A stretch of 64,000 nucleotides of DNA from Sphingomonas sp. PAMC26645 (GCF_004795835.1 NZ_CP039249.1:3943001-4007000), one strand, 5' to 3'; numbered from the stretch's first letter, positions 1 to 9,413 are shown. Notes: generated from the letters alone by a model not told the origin. Program-made: numbers and translations.

Positions 1-353
1 ATCGTCACCAGGTCGGGAAGATACTTGTCCTTCACCCCCTGCGACCCGAACCGATCGATCATCCACGCCGCCATGTTATGAATGCTGATGAACGCCGACG
101 TCGAGGGACATCCATACGACATCGCCTCCATGATCAGCGCCGCTTCGAGCCGCCCGAGCGCGATCCCACCGCTCTCCTCGCTGACATAAATCGCCGCGAA
201 GCCGAGTTCCGCCGCCGCCTTGATCGTCTCACGCGGGAAGATGTGCTTCTCATCCCACTCGGCCGCATGCGGCGTGATCCGGTCGGCGGTAAAGCGGCGC
301 GCCAGGTCCTGGATTTCGCGCTGGTCGTCGGTGAGGTCGAACTGGTTGGTCAC
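1..353 (-). CDS. Acyl-CoA dehydrogenase, N-terminal part (cut by window edge)
   Basis: About 117 residues are visible before the left edge. They form the all-helical N-terminal domain of the acyl-CoA dehydrogenase fold, with FDLTDDQREIQDLARRF near the start and an E-S-G-G segment near residue 60. The family oxidises acyl-CoA thioesters to 2-enoyl-CoA using FAD and electron-transfer flavoprotein. The start is a GTG that overlaps the upstream VOC gene's stop by 4 nt (GTGA), which suggests translational coupling. Lying downstream of mmsA, it is most likely an isobutyryl-CoA dehydrogenase of valine breakdown. That substrate is inferred from context, and the catalytic part is outside the window. 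Confidence 0.85.
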   Translation of the reverse strand, partial: MTNQFDLTDDQREIQDLARRFTADRITPHAAEWDEKHIFPRETIKAAAELGFAAIYVSEESGGIALGRLEAALIMEAMSYGCPSTSAFISIHNMAAWMIDRFGSQGVKDKYLPDLVT

Positions 354-769
354 GAGGAAGCTCCATTGGCTTTTGCGTCTGCGGTCAATCCGACCAGATC
401 CCATTGGTTGCCGTAGAGGTCGGCGAACACGACGACCCATCCATAGGGCTCGTCGCGCGGCGCCTCGACGAAATCAACGCCGTTGGCTTTCAGCGCCGCG
501 TAAGATGCCCAGAAATCGTCGGTGTTCAGGAAATAGGAAACACGCCCGCCACCGGCCTTGCCGACCGCCGCGATCTGCTCATCGCCAACCGCCTTGGCGA
601 GCAACAGCGCCGAACCACCACCTGGAACTGCGACACGCACCCAACGCTTGCCGCCGCCCAGATCGCTATCCTCGACCATCACGAAACCCAGCGTACCGAC
701 GAAATACGCAATCGCTTCGTCATAGTCGCGAACGACGAGGGCGACGGTTGCCAGGCGCACCCTAATCAC
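350..769 (-). CDS. VOC (glyoxalase/bleomycin-resistance fold) family protein
   Basis: A 139-residue protein with two beta-alpha-beta-beta-beta modules, about residues 5-60 and 75-130, typical of single-chain vicinal-oxygen-chelate proteins. The second module ends in FADLYGNQWDLVG, the usual metal-side strand, but with Asp where many members have Glu. It starts with GTG overlapping the mmsA stop by 4 nt, and its own stop overlaps the following acyl-CoA dehydrogenase start by 4 nt. It is therefore embedded in the mmsA operon. The family includes methylmalonyl-CoA epimerases, dioxygenases and resistance proteins. I cannot assign a substrate, though a role near branched-chain acyl-CoA metabolism is plausible from position. 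Confidence 0.8.
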   Translation of the reverse strand: MIRVRLATVALVVRDYDEAIAYFVGTLGFVMVEDSDLGGGKRWVRVAVPGGGSALLLAKAVGDEQIAAVGKAGGGRVSYFLNTDDFWASYAALKANGVDFVEAPRDEPYGWVVVFADLYGNQWDLVGLTADAKANGASS

Positions 770-2292
770 CCCATCGTCGGAATAACGAACGCGTCGTTAT
801 TGCGCGCAGGCCCACCATCCTCGGCCATCGCCGGCAGTGCAGACCCGTCCGGCCAACGCTGCGTGATCGTCTTGACCTTGGTCCAGAACTTCACGCCCTC
901 CATGCCGTGCTGGTTCGTGTCTCCGAACGCCGAGCGCTTCCAGCCGCCGAACGTATGGTACGCGACCGGCACCGGGATCGGCACGTTGATGCCCACCATC
1001 CCGACGTTCACCCGCGCCGCGAACTCGCGTGCAGCGTGGCCGTTGCGCGTGAAGATCGCGACGCCGTTGCCGTATTGATGCTCGCTCGGCAGCCGCACCG
1101 CCTCCTCGAAATCGGCGGCGCGGACGATCTGGAGCACCGGCCCGAAGATTTCCTCCTTGTACGCCGACATCTCCGTCGTCACGTGATCGAACAGCGAAGG
1201 CCCGATGAAGAAGCCCTTTTCATGCCCCTGCAACGCAAACCCGCGCCCATCGACCACCAGTTCCGCGCCCTCGTCGACGCCGGTCTGGATCCAGTTCTCG
1301 ATCCGGGTGCGATGCGCCGCGTTCACCACCGGCCCGTAATGCGCGTCGTTGTCGGTCGACACGCCCACCCGCAAAGCCGCGATCGCCGGGATCAGCTTTT
1401 CGCGCAGCGCGATCGCGGTCTTCTCGCCGACCGGGACCACCACCGGCAGCGCCATGCAGCGCTCGCCGGCGCTCCCGAACGCCGCGCCCGACAGGTCGGC
1501 GACGACCTGGTCGAGGTCCGCGTCGGGCATGACGATGCCGTGGTTCTTCGCGCCGCCCATCGCCTGGACGCGCTTGCCCGCCTCGACGCCGCGACGGTAC
1601 ACGTAATGCGCGATGTCGGACGATCCGACGAAGCTAACCGCCGAGATCGCCGGATGATCGAGGATCGCGTCGACCATTTCCTTGTCGCCGTGGACGACCT
1701 GGAAGATGCCCTCGGGCAGCCCCGCCTCGACGAACAATTCACCGAGCCGCACCGGCACCGACGGATCGCGCTCACTGGGCTTGAGGATGAACGCATTACC
1801 CGTGGCGATCGCCACGCCCGACATCCACAGCGGGATCATGGCCGGGAAGTTGAACGGCGTGATGCCCGCACCGATGCCCAGCGGCTGGCGCATCGAATAC
1901 ACGTCGATCCCGGGCCCGGCGCCCTGCGTATATTCGCCCTTTAGGATGTGCGGAATGCCGCAGCAGAACTCGATAACCTCGAGCCCGCGCTGGATATCGC
2001 CCTTCGAATCCGCGATCACCTTGCCGTGCTCGGACGAGAGCAATCGCGCCAGTTCGTCCATGTTCGCCTCGACGAGCCGCTTGAACTCAAACATCACGCG
2101 CGCGCGACGCTGCGGGTTGGTCGCGGCCCAGCCCGGCTGCGCCTTCTGCGCCGCGGCAACGGCCGCATCCAGATCGGTCGCACCCGACAGCCGCACGCGC
2201 GCCTGCACGTCGCCCGAATTCGGGTCGAACACGTCACCGAAGCGCTCGGCCGTGCTGGCCGCACCGCTCACGAAATTCTCGATCGTCCGCAT
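766..2292 (-). CDS. mmsA: Methylmalonate-semialdehyde dehydrogenase (CoA-acylating)
   Basis: An aldehyde dehydrogenase superfamily protein of about 508 residues. It converts methylmalonate semialdehyde (valine catabolism) to propionyl-CoA with NAD+ and CoA. The features fit the MmsA/IolA subgroup: N-terminal ENFVSG, the segment GITPFNFPAMIPLWM, and the catalytic cysteine in AGERCMALPVVV (about Cys279 from this start). I chose the second ATG, which gives MRTIENF, because an AGAGG Shine-Dalgarno lies 6 nt before it but directly against an ATG two codons earlier. It heads an operon with the VOC protein and acyl-CoA dehydrogenase, and is divergent from a LysR gene that probably regulates it. Confidence 0.93.
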   Translation of the reverse strand: MRTIENFVSGAASTAERFGDVFDPNSGDVQARVRLSGATDLDAAVAAAQKAQPGWAATNPQRRARVMFEFKRLVEANMDELARLLSSEHGKVIADSKGDIQRGLEVIEFCCGIPHILKGEYTQGAGPGIDVYSMRQPLGIGAGITPFNFPAMIPLWMSGVAIATGNAFILKPSERDPSVPVRLGELFVEAGLPEGIFQVVHGDKEMVDAILDHPAISAVSFVGSSDIAHYVYRRGVEAGKRVQAMGGAKNHGIVMPDADLDQVVADLSGAAFGSAGERCMALPVVVPVGEKTAIALREKLIPAIAALRVGVSTDNDAHYGPVVNAAHRTRIENWIQTGVDEGAELVVDGRGFALQGHEKGFFIGPSLFDHVTTEMSAYKEEIFGPVLQIVRAADFEEAVRLPSEHQYGNGVAIFTRNGHAAREFAARVNVGMVGINVPIPVPVAYHTFGGWKRSAFGDTNQHGMEGVKFWTKVKTITQRWPDGSALPAMAEDGGPARNNDAFVIPTMG

Positions 2293-2354
2293 GGGCATCC
2301 TCTTCTAGTTGCGCGCATCGTCCGCCATAAGCGTTTCGCAGCCAAGTAGGGCTG

Positions 2355-2375
2355 TTTGCAGATACGCTCTGCAAA
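2355..2375. promoter_or_regulatory. Perfect palindrome in the mmsA/LysR divergent promoter
   Basis: TTTGCAGA-N5-TCTGCAAA, 8-bp perfect arms, lies 25 bp before the LysR start and about 60 bp before mmsA. LysR proteins usually bind dyads of this kind between themselves and a divergent target. The binding role is inferred. Confidence 0.5.
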
Positions 2376-2399
2376 TGTGCAGCATGGGGTGAGGCGTTC

Positions 2400-3317
2400 A
2401 TGGATTGGGACGACGTCCGGTATTTCCTCGCTTTGGCGCGCACGCACAGGCTCGGGCCAGCCGCGAAACTGCTCGGGCAAGACGCGACGACGGTCTCGCG
2501 ACGGCTGCAACGGCTCGAGCGGCGACTCCAGACGACGTTGTTCGAGCAGACCGTGGCGGGCTACGCGCTGACCGAGCGCGGCGCCGCATTGCTCCACCAT
2601 GCCGAAACGATGGAGGCGTCCGCGCTCGGCATCCAGGAGGTGGTCGGCAATGACGCGGGCGTGCTCGCGGGGCCGATCCGGTTGAGCGTCTCGGAAGGGT
2701 TCGGCAGTCGCATCCTCGCCCCGCGGCTCGCGTCGTTCACCAACCAGCATCCGCGGATTGCGGTCGACCTGATCGCGTCGACCGGCTTCCTCAATCCCTC
2801 ACGGCGAGAGGCGGATATCGCGGTGATGCTCGCGCGCCCGAAGAGCGGCCCGTTGGTCGCGCGAAAGCTGACGGACTATCACCTCGGCCTCTACGCGCAT
2901 CCCGATCACCTCGCGCGTACAGGGCCGATCGCGACCACCGCGGACCTGATGCGGCACCGCCTGATCGGCTACGTGCCCGACATGATCTACGCGCCCGAGC
3001 TCCGCTATCTGGCGGAGATCGACGGCCGGCTCGATGCCTCCATCCGCAGCTCGAGCATCGTCGCGCAGGCCGAGCTGATCGCGGCGGGGGCGGGATGCGG
3101 AATACTCCCGTGCTTCATCGGCGACCAAATGCCGGGACTGGTGCGCGTGCTGCCTCAGGCAGTCGACATCCAGCGCTCGTTCTGGCTCGTCGTCCACCGC
3201 GACGTCCGCCGGATCGCGCGGATCGACCGGTTCATCGCCTGGCTGGACTCGACCATCGGCGAACTCAAGCCGCTGATGCTAGGCGTGTCGCCCCCGCCGA
3301 TTGCCGCCCCCGAGTGA
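2400..3317 (+). CDS. LysR-family transcriptional regulator
   Basis: A 305-residue protein with the LysR layout: winged helix-turn-helix at about residues 2-60 (WDDVRYFLALARTHRLGPAA, then a recognition helix in DATTVSRRLQRLERRL), and a periplasmic-binding-like effector domain at about 90-295. It is transcribed divergently from mmsA across a 100-bp gap holding a perfect palindrome, so control of the valine catabolic operon is the natural hypothesis. The effector is unknown. Length and start are ordinary for the family. Confidence 0.92.
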   Translation: MDWDDVRYFLALARTHRLGPAAKLLGQDATTVSRRLQRLERRLQTTLFEQTVAGYALTERGAALLHHAETMEASALGIQEVVGNDAGVLAGPIRLSVSEGFGSRILAPRLASFTNQHPRIAVDLIASTGFLNPSRREADIAVMLARPKSGPLVARKLTDYHLGLYAHPDHLARTGPIATTADLMRHRLIGYVPDMIYAPELRYLAEIDGRLDASIRSSSIVAQAELIAAGAGCGILPCFIGDQMPGLVRVLPQAVDIQRSFWLVVHRDVRRIARIDRFIAWLDSTIGELKPLMLGVSPPPIAAPE

Positions 3318-3370
3318 GGGCCGTATAGATCGATGTTGCATGGCAGCATCGCCGGGCCTGGAGCAGCGCG

Positions 3371-3763
3371 TTGATCCCCAAACTCTATCACCAGATGATC
3401 GACGCGATTGGCGACGGCACCGGCCTGCCGGATATCATCCTCCATATTCATGCAGGGATGGCGCTGTTGATGATCGCGCGGCTGATCACGCGGCGGTCGT
3501 TCGGGACGTTCATTCCATGGTGGGTGGTCGTCGCGGGCGAGGCGTTCAACGAGATCATGGACCGGCTGAACTTCGGGTCCTGGCGCTGGGAGGATACCTC
3601 GCTGGACATCATCAACACGCTGCTCTGGCCGACTGTGATCTGTGTCGGGGTGCGGTTGCGGCCGATGATTGCGCAGCGGGTCATGGTCAAGACGGGTGTG
3701 GTGGAGACCGGGCCGGATGCTGTTGTCCCGGTGGAAAGCGTTCCTGTCGAGCCTGAGCACTAA
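3371..3763 (+). CDS. Small uncharacterised membrane protein
   Basis: A 130-residue protein with about three hydrophobic segments (ILHIHAGMALLMIARLI, FIPWWVVVAGEAF, IINTLLWPTVICVGVRL) and a charged tail. It starts with TTG preceded by GGAG at good spacing. An in-frame ATG eight codons later has no clear ribosome site. I do not recognise the family and assign no function. It stands alone between the LysR gene and a palindromic repeat. Confidence 0.65.
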   Translation: MIPKLYHQMIDAIGDGTGLPDIILHIHAGMALLMIARLITRRSFGTFIPWWVVVAGEAFNEIMDRLNFGSWRWEDTSLDIINTLLWPTVICVGVRLRPMIAQRVMVKTGVVETGPDAVVPVESVPVEPEH

Positions 3764-3769
3764 TCTGCC

Positions 3770-3871
3770 CCCCTCCCTGGAAGGGAGGGGTTGGGGGTGG
3801 GTCGGTCGGTTGGCTGGCGTACCAAGTTACAAGCAGCCAACCCACCCCTAGCCCTCCCTTTCAGGGAGGGG
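3770..3871. repeat. GC-rich palindromic intergenic repeat (family B)
   Basis: Two hairpins in inverted order: CCCTCCCTGGAAGGGAGGG at the left and CCCTCCCTTTCAGGGAGGG at the right, with complementary GGTTGGG...CCCAACCC-like arms between. It lies between convergent genes and could act as a bidirectional terminator. Confidence 0.75.
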
Positions 3872-3925
3872 TACGCGTTGTGGGCGGGCTGGCTTGGTCT
3901 ATTCCAGACAGCCAATAGGCCCGGT

Positions 3926-5008
3926 TCAGCCGAGCGCGATGTAACGTTGGAGGTGATAATCCTCGTCGCCCAACTGGTGATCGATCATCACCAACCGCTT
4001 GGCGTAATGCGACACCGCATATTCCCACGTCATGCCGATCCCGCCATGAAGCTGGATCGTTTCCTCCGCGACCAGCGCCCCGGTCCGCCCGATCGTGTAT
4101 TTCGCAGCCGCCAGCGCACGCGCGCGCGCCGTCGCATCGTCGCCGTCGAACGCCGACGCCGCATTGATCACCGCGGAATGGGCCTGCTCGATCTCGAGCA
4201 ACACCGTCGCCATGCGGTGCTGGAGCGCCTGGAACTTGCCGATCGGCACGCCGAACTGTTTCCGGTCGCGGAGGTAGCCGAGCGTCGTTTCCTTGACGAA
4301 CTCCATCGCGCCGACCGCTTCGGCGGACAGCGCGAGCAATCCCGCCCCGACCGCCGCATCGACGATCGCCTGCCCCTGCCCTTCGCCACCGACACGCGCA
4401 TCGGCGCCAAGCGTCATGTTCTCGAACGTCACGTCCCCGGCTGCGCCACCTTCGACGACGTTGAAGCTGCGGACCGACACCCCGGCCGTATCCGCCGGCA
4501 CGAGCAGCACGAGCGGGTCGCCATCCTGCTCGACCGTGACGACGAACACCGACGCCGCACCGGCCTGCGAAACGACAGCCTTCGTCCCGCTGAGCGTCCA
4601 GCCATCGCCGCTCTTCGTCGCGGTCACCGGCGTCGCGCCATCCTCATGCGCGAACGCGGCGATCGTTTCGCCCGACACAATTCCGGCGAGCGTTTCGTCA
4701 TGCCCGCCAGCCTTCGCGAGCGCACGTCCCGCCATCAGTGCGCCGAGGAACGGCTCGACCACCAGCGCGCGGCCGAGTGCCTCGAACACCACCATGATGT
4801 CGAACCCGCTGCCGCCGAAGCCGCCCGCCGCCTCGTCGAACAGCGCGGATACGATGCCGAGTTCGGTCAATTGCTGCCAGACCGCCGGATCATACCCCGT
4901 CTCGCCATACGCGCCCGCATTGCGCGTCTCGATCGGATAGCCGTCGCGCAACGCCCGCACGAGCGTGTCGGCGAGCATGCGGCGGTCGTCGGTGTGTTCG
5001 AAGTTCAT
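3926..5008 (-). CDS. Acyl-CoA dehydrogenase (small partner of a pair)
   Basis: A 360-residue acyl-CoA dehydrogenase. N-terminal helices run to about residue 115, the beta domain about 120-215, and the C-terminal helical domain about 225-350, which holds RDRKQFGVPIGKFQALQHR and LHGGIGMTWEY. It oxidises an acyl-CoA to enoyl-CoA with ETF as electron acceptor. It follows a second acyl-CoA dehydrogenase gene by 4 nt. Such unequal pairs are often co-translated, and in actinobacterial steroid or CoA-ester catabolism some are obligate heterodimers. Whether these two subunits associate is inference, and the substrate cannot be read from sequence. Confidence 0.9.
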   Translation of the reverse strand: MNFEHTDDRRMLADTLVRALRDGYPIETRNAGAYGETGYDPAVWQQLTELGIVSALFDEAAGGFGGSGFDIMVVFEALGRALVVEPFLGALMAGRALAKAGGHDETLAGIVSGETIAAFAHEDGATPVTATKSGDGWTLSGTKAVVSQAGAASVFVVTVEQDGDPLVLLVPADTAGVSVRSFNVVEGGAAGDVTFENMTLGADARVGGEGQGQAIVDAAVGAGLLALSAEAVGAMEFVKETTLGYLRDRKQFGVPIGKFQALQHRMATVLLEIEQAHSAVINAASAFDGDDATARARALAAAKYTIGRTGALVAEETIQLHGGIGMTWEYAVSHYAKRLVMIDHQLGDEDYHLQRYIALG

Positions 5009-5012
5009 GGTA

Positions 5013-6215
5013 TCACAGACCCAGGATGGCTTTGGAGATGATGTTCTTCTGGATCTCGTTCGACCCGCCGAAGATCGACAGTTTGCGGTTGTTGAAATAG
5101 CTCGGCGCCGCCATCGCCGCGTCCTCCGGGCCTACATCCTCGCCGTTCCACCCGGCCTCCAGAGCTTCGGGTATGTAAGGGGCCGCGTACGAACCGTAGG
5201 CACGACGCGTCAGCGAGGTGATCTCCTGGCGGATTTCGGTGCCCTTGATCTTGAGCATCGAACTCTCCGCACCGGGCGCACCGCCGCCCGCGACCGCCGC
5301 GAGCACGCGCAGGTTGGTCGTCTGCATGTTCGCCAGATCGATCTCGACCCGTGCCATCCGCGCCGCGAACAAGGGATCATCCGCCAGCGAGCGCCCGCCC
5401 TTCTTCTGCATCTGCGCGAATTCCTTCAGCCGCTCGAACGACGCGATCGAGAAGCCGACGCCGGCGATGTTGGTGCGCTCATAGGTCAGTAGGTATTTGG
5501 CGTAGGTCCAGCCCATATTCTCTTCGCCGACGAGGTTCGCCACCGGCACCTCGACATCGGTGAAGAACACCTCGTTCACCTCCTGCTCGCCGTCGATCAG
5601 CGTGATCGGGCGGACTTCGATGCCGGGCGACTTCATGTCGATCAGCAGGAACGAGATGCCTTCCTGCTTCTTGGCCGCTGGGTCGGTACGCACGAGGCAG
5701 AAGATCATGTCGGCATGCTGGCCGAGTGTCGTCCAGGTCTTCTGGCCGTTGACGACATAGACGTCGCCCTTCCGGACGGCAGTCGTCTTCAGGCCCGCGA
5801 GATCGGAGCCGGCGCCGGGCTCCGAATACCCCTGGCACCACCAGTCGGAGCCGTCGAGGATCCGCGGCAGCCACTGCTTCTTCTGCTCTTCCGAGCCGTA
5901 TTTGATCAGCACCGGCCCGAGCATGTTGACGCCGAACGGCACCACGCGGGGGGCGTGCGCGAGCGCGGACTCATTGTCGAAGATGAACCGCTGGATCACG
6001 CTCCAACCGGGACCACCCCATTGCTCGGGCCAGTGGTTCGCCAGCCAGCCGCGTTCGTTGAGGATCGCGTGCCATTCCTCCATGTCCGATTTGCGCAGGC
6101 GCTTGCCCTCGCGGACCAGCGTCGAGAGCCGCGCGGGCAGTTTGTCGCGGAAGAAGCTGCGGACTTCCTCGCGGAACGCTTCTTCATCGGGCGTGAAGCT
6201 GAGATCCATGGTCAT
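5013..6215 (-). CDS. Acyl-CoA dehydrogenase (large partner of a pair)
   Basis: A 400-residue member of the acyl-CoA dehydrogenase family. It has the FAD-binding segment CQGYSEPGAGSDLAGLKT, the beta-domain stretch VNGQKTWTTLGQHAD, and a C-terminal GGSNEIQKNIISKAILGL, the usual end of the dehydrogenase fold. The ATG start is preceded by AGGAG. Together with the gene 4 nt downstream it makes a two-gene operon of likely fatty-acyl or cyclic acyl-CoA oxidation. The specific substrate is unknown. Confidence 0.92.
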   Translation of the reverse strand: MTMDLSFTPDEEAFREEVRSFFRDKLPARLSTLVREGKRLRKSDMEEWHAILNERGWLANHWPEQWGGPGWSVIQRFIFDNESALAHAPRVVPFGVNMLGPVLIKYGSEEQKKQWLPRILDGSDWWCQGYSEPGAGSDLAGLKTTAVRKGDVYVVNGQKTWTTLGQHADMIFCLVRTDPAAKKQEGISFLLIDMKSPGIEVRPITLIDGEQEVNEVFFTDVEVPVANLVGEENMGWTYAKYLLTYERTNIAGVGFSIASFERLKEFAQMQKKGGRSLADDPLFAARMARVEIDLANMQTTNLRVLAAVAGGGAPGAESSMLKIKGTEIRQEITSLTRRAYGSYAAPYIPEALEAGWNGEDVGPEDAAMAAPSYFNNRKLSIFGGSNEIQKNIISKAILGL

Positions 6216-6345
6216 GTGACTCCTGATGTTGGAGCCTGTGTGCCACAGTCGATCGTGGAATTGAAGGACCGGTATGGCCTGGATAACCGAATTTGTCGTG
6301 CGGAGCGACGCAGGTTAATCCGCACGGTATCGAAGCCTATAAATC

Positions 6346-6465
6346 CTCCCCCGCCAGGGGAAGGTGGCACCGCAGGTGACGGAGGGGGCGGTCACGGAAC
6401 CTACGTTGCCCTTACCTCCCCCTCCGACTGGCAAGCGCCAGCCACCTCCCCCTGGCGGGGGAGGA
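6346..6465. repeat. Palindromic intergenic repeat (family C)
   Basis: Outer arms TCCTCCCCCGCCAGGGGA and CCCTGGCGGGGGAGGA are inverted around a core that also holds GGTGGC and GCCACC. It occupies most of the gap between the porin 3' end and the acyl-CoA dehydrogenase operon start. Confidence 0.75.
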
Positions 6466-6476
6466 TCAGTAAAGCG

Positions 6477-8015
6477 TCAGAACCGGTAGCTGATCCAGCC
6501 GGCGAGGAAGTCGGAGTTCTTGTATCCCGCATTCGTCAGCGCAGGCCCCGCGATCAGATGCTCGTAGCGCCCGGTGAACGATAGCCGCGAGGTGAACGGG
6601 TACACCGCCTGGAACCGCAGCGTATCGGCGATCTTCTTGCCCCCGAAATTCTGCGTGCCGGCAAACGCCGAGCCGTTCGCGCGGTACACCGCATCGCTCG
6701 TCGTATCGCGCCACGAGCGCTGATATTCCGCGGTCAGCCGCAACTTGTCGAACACGCTGAACGTCACGTTTGGCGCCAGCGCGACCAGGTTGGTCGGCGT
6801 CGCGAACAGCTGATAGCTGTAATAGATGTTGTTGCCGAACGGCGCCAACGAGTTGCGCAGCGTGCCCGTACCAAAAGCGCCACCGCCGCTTGCATAATCG
6901 GCGTGGAAGCCGACGCGCGGCGCGGACTTGCTCTCGCCGAGCTTGTAGGTCTGCGCCAACAGGATCAGCCACGCCTTGATCGAGCGGTTGTCGTACGAAC
7001 CGCCTTGATAGTTGATTGTCCAGTCGAGATTGACCGGACCCGCGTCACCCCAGACTTGCAAACCGTAGAAATTGCGGACTTCGCGCGCATTGTCCGCACC
7101 CCATACCGCCCCGCGGTTGCGCAGGCGCCAGAGGAACGGATCGACGTACAACTTCGAGCCGCCGAACAGCGTCTCCGGCACGACGATGCCCGTCGAGATA
7201 CCCGAGAAGCGCCGCGCGCTCTCCGCGTTGTCGTCCTGTGTCCCGCCATTGCCATACGCGGTCGGCTTGAAATCGAACACGTCGGCGCGAACGCCGGCGG
7301 TGCGTGCCCAGGCGCGGAAGCCGTTGAAGCCGAAGAACAACGTGTTGTTGTCGCGCGGCACGACCAGCAGGTTGGGACCGTCCGCAAACGTCTGGCGGCC
7401 ATAGCGCACGCCGACGTCGACATCGGCGACCGTCCCGGTCAGGTCGACGAACGCCTGCTGCACGGCCAGCTTGTTGCGCAGATTCGGCAGCGCCGTCCCG
7501 AGATTCTGACCCTCCAACGTGCCGTGCGCGAGTTCGCCGTAGAAGCGAAGGTGCTGGCCGACATGCAGGTCGGCGCCACCGAACAGGCGGAGGATATCCT
7601 GCCGCTGTGCCTCGGCATCGCGCAGATTGGGGTTGGTCGTCTCGTTGACGCGGAACCGCGCCTCGCCCGACAGCGTCAGATAGACGTCGCCATCACCCGC
7701 GATCGAGATGAACTTCAGCTGGTCGACGATGTCCTTACGCTTCTTCGGATCGCGCAGCTTCGACCAGTCCTCCGCCCATCGCGACTGGTTGTAACCACCC
7801 GCCGTCACGCCGTCGCCGATCGCAGCATTGGGATAGCTCTCGGCGATCGGCGAGGCCTCGGCGGTGCTCGACACGTCCTTGGCACCCGCATTCGCCTGTC
7901 GCGAGGGCGGTGCTTCGGCCTGCGCCATCGCCACGCTCGAAAAGGCCAGGGTCGAAAGCGCGGACGCGGCAAAGCCGGCCGCATACGCCATGCGGCGGAT
8001 CGTCATCGAGGTCAT
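6477..8015 (-). CDS. Outer-membrane channel, alginate-export-like porin
   Basis: About 512 residues with a signal peptide (basic start, hydrophobic core, cleavage near SVAMA-QA), a short linker, then a repeating beta-strand barrel ending in GWISYRF with a terminal aromatic, as outer-membrane barrels do. The body resembles the AlgE/alginate-export family, whose members also serve as general solute channels. An ATG two codons after a TTG is preferred as the start. It lies 51 nt downstream of dctA on the same strand, so co-transcription and a role in letting dicarboxylates cross the outer membrane are plausible. That solute is inferred. Confidence 0.82.
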   Translation of the reverse strand: MTSMTIRRMAYAAGFAASALSTLAFSSVAMAQAEAPPSRQANAGAKDVSSTAEASPIAESYPNAAIGDGVTAGGYNQSRWAEDWSKLRDPKKRKDIVDQLKFISIAGDGDVYLTLSGEARFRVNETTNPNLRDAEAQRQDILRLFGGADLHVGQHLRFYGELAHGTLEGQNLGTALPNLRNKLAVQQAFVDLTGTVADVDVGVRYGRQTFADGPNLLVVPRDNNTLFFGFNGFRAWARTAGVRADVFDFKPTAYGNGGTQDDNAESARRFSGISTGIVVPETLFGGSKLYVDPFLWRLRNRGAVWGADNAREVRNFYGLQVWGDAGPVNLDWTINYQGGSYDNRSIKAWLILLAQTYKLGESKSAPRVGFHADYASGGGAFGTGTLRNSLAPFGNNIYYSYQLFATPTNLVALAPNVTFSVFDKLRLTAEYQRSWRDTTSDAVYRANGSAFAGTQNFGGKKIADTLRFQAVYPFTSRLSFTGRYEHLIAGPALTNAGYKNSDFLAGWISYRF

Positions 8016-8066
8016 AAGCAAATATCCGGTACAGGACGCGGGACCGGCGAACCGGCCCCGTACGCG

Positions 8067-9413
8067 TCAGTGGGCGGTAGCAGCGGCGGGGATCGCCGCC
8101 GACACGAACTCGGGAAGCTTGCCCGACAGCGCAGCATCGAGCTTGTCGCGGTCGAGTGCACCTTCCCAGCGGGCGACGACGATCGTCGCGACCGCGTTGC
8201 CGATGAAGTTGGTGAGGCTGCGGCACTCGCTCATGAAGCGATCGACGCCGAGGATCAGCGCCATGCCGGCGATCGGCACGGTCGGCACGATCGACAGTGT
8301 CGCGGCCAAGGTGATGAAGCCCGCGCCGGTAACGCCCGCCGCACCCTTCGAAGAGATCATCGCGACGACCAGCAGAAGCAGTTCCTGGCCGAGCGTCAGA
8401 TGCGTGTTGGTCGCCTGCGCGATGAACAAGGCCGCCAACGTCATGTAGATGTTGGTACCGTCGAGGTTGAACGAATAACCGGTCGGCACGACCAGCCCGA
8501 CGACCGACTTCTCGCAGCCTGCCGCTTCCATCTTCTGGATCAGGTTCGGCAGCGCAGCTTCCGACGACGACGTACCGAGCACCAGCAGCAATTCGGCCTT
8601 CAGATACTTGATCAGCTTGAAGATCGAGAAGCCAGTCAGCCGCGCGACGGTGCCGAGGATGACGATCACGAACAGCGCAGCGGTCAGATAGAAGGTCGCG
8701 ACCAGCGCGCCGAGATTGGCGAGGCTGCCGATCCCGTATTTGCCGATCGTGAACGCGATCGCACCGAACGCACCGAGCGGGGCTGCGCGCATCAGGATGC
8801 CAACCAGTTTGAAGACGATCAGGCTGAGGCGCTCGAGGAAGTTCAGCACCGGCTTGGCAGGCTCGCCGACCAGGCTCAGCGAGATGCCGAACAGGATCGC
8901 GACGAGCAGGATCTGGAGGATGTTGCCCTCGGTGAACGCGCTGACCATCGTGTCCGGGATGATGCTCATCAGGAACCCGGTGATCGTCGTCTCGTGCGCC
9001 TTCACGGTGTAGTCGGCGATGCCTTTGGTATCGAGCGTGGCGGCGTCGATGTTCATCCCCGCGCCCGGCTGGACGACGTTGGCCACGATAAGCCCGACGA
9101 TCAGCGCCAGCGTCGAGAAGAACAGGAAGTAGGCGAACGCCTTGCCAGCGACGCGGCCGACCGAGCCGAGCTCCTTCATCCCGGCGATGCCGGTAACGAG
9201 CGTCAGGAAGATCACCGGTGCGATGATCATCTTCACCAGCTTGATGAACGCATCGCCGAGCGGCTTCAGCGCCGCGCCGTACGCCGGATAGAAATGCCCG
9301 AGCGCCGCGCCGAGCGCGATCGCGATCAGGACCTGGATATAGAGCTGGCCGCTCCAGCGCTTCCGTGCGGTCGTTTCCGCGACGCCATATGTCTGGGTGG
9401 GTAGGGTCAACAT
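8067..9413 (-). CDS. dctA: C4-dicarboxylate:cation symporter
   Basis: A dicarboxylate/amino acid:cation symporter of about 448 residues with the family fold: six N-terminal helices, then the re-entrant hairpin with a serine-rich motif ([14 protein letters not shown]), and the NLDGT cation-site motif. It imports succinate, fumarate and malate. The start is uncertain: an AGGAGG sits only 2 nt before the chosen ATG and 5 nt before the next codon, TTG. An in-frame GTG nine codons upstream is less likely. It is divergent from dctB-dctD with DctD-like sites between, which supports DctA over GltP or a related transporter. Confidence 0.92.
   Translation of the reverse strand: MLTLPTQTYGVAETTARKRWSGQLYIQVLIAIALGAALGHFYPAYGAALKPLGDAFIKLVKMIIAPVIFLTLVTGIAGMKELGSVGRVAGKAFAYFLFFSTLALIVGLIVANVVQPGAGMNIDAATLDTKGIADYTVKAHETTITGFLMSIIPDTMVSAFTEGNILQILLVAILFGISLSLVGEPAKPVLNFLERLSLIVFKLVGILMRAAPLGAFGAIAFTIGKYGIGSLANLGALVATFYLTAALFVIVILGTVARLTGFSIFKLIKYLKAELLLVLGTSSSEAALPNLIQKMEAAGCEKSVVGLVVPTGYSFNLDGTNIYMTLAALFIAQATNTHLTLGQELLLLVVAMISSKGAAGVTGAGFITLAATLSIVPTVPIAGMALILGVDRFMSECRSLTNFIGNAVATIVVARWEGALDRDKLDAALSGKLPEFVSAAIPAAATAH

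Noticed and set aside
6903..9404. An 833-codon open frame on the plus strand opposite the porin and dctA
   Set aside because: It is antisense to two well-supported genes and rich in Arg, Asp and Gln repeats typical of mirror frames in GC-rich DNA; no domain is recognisable.
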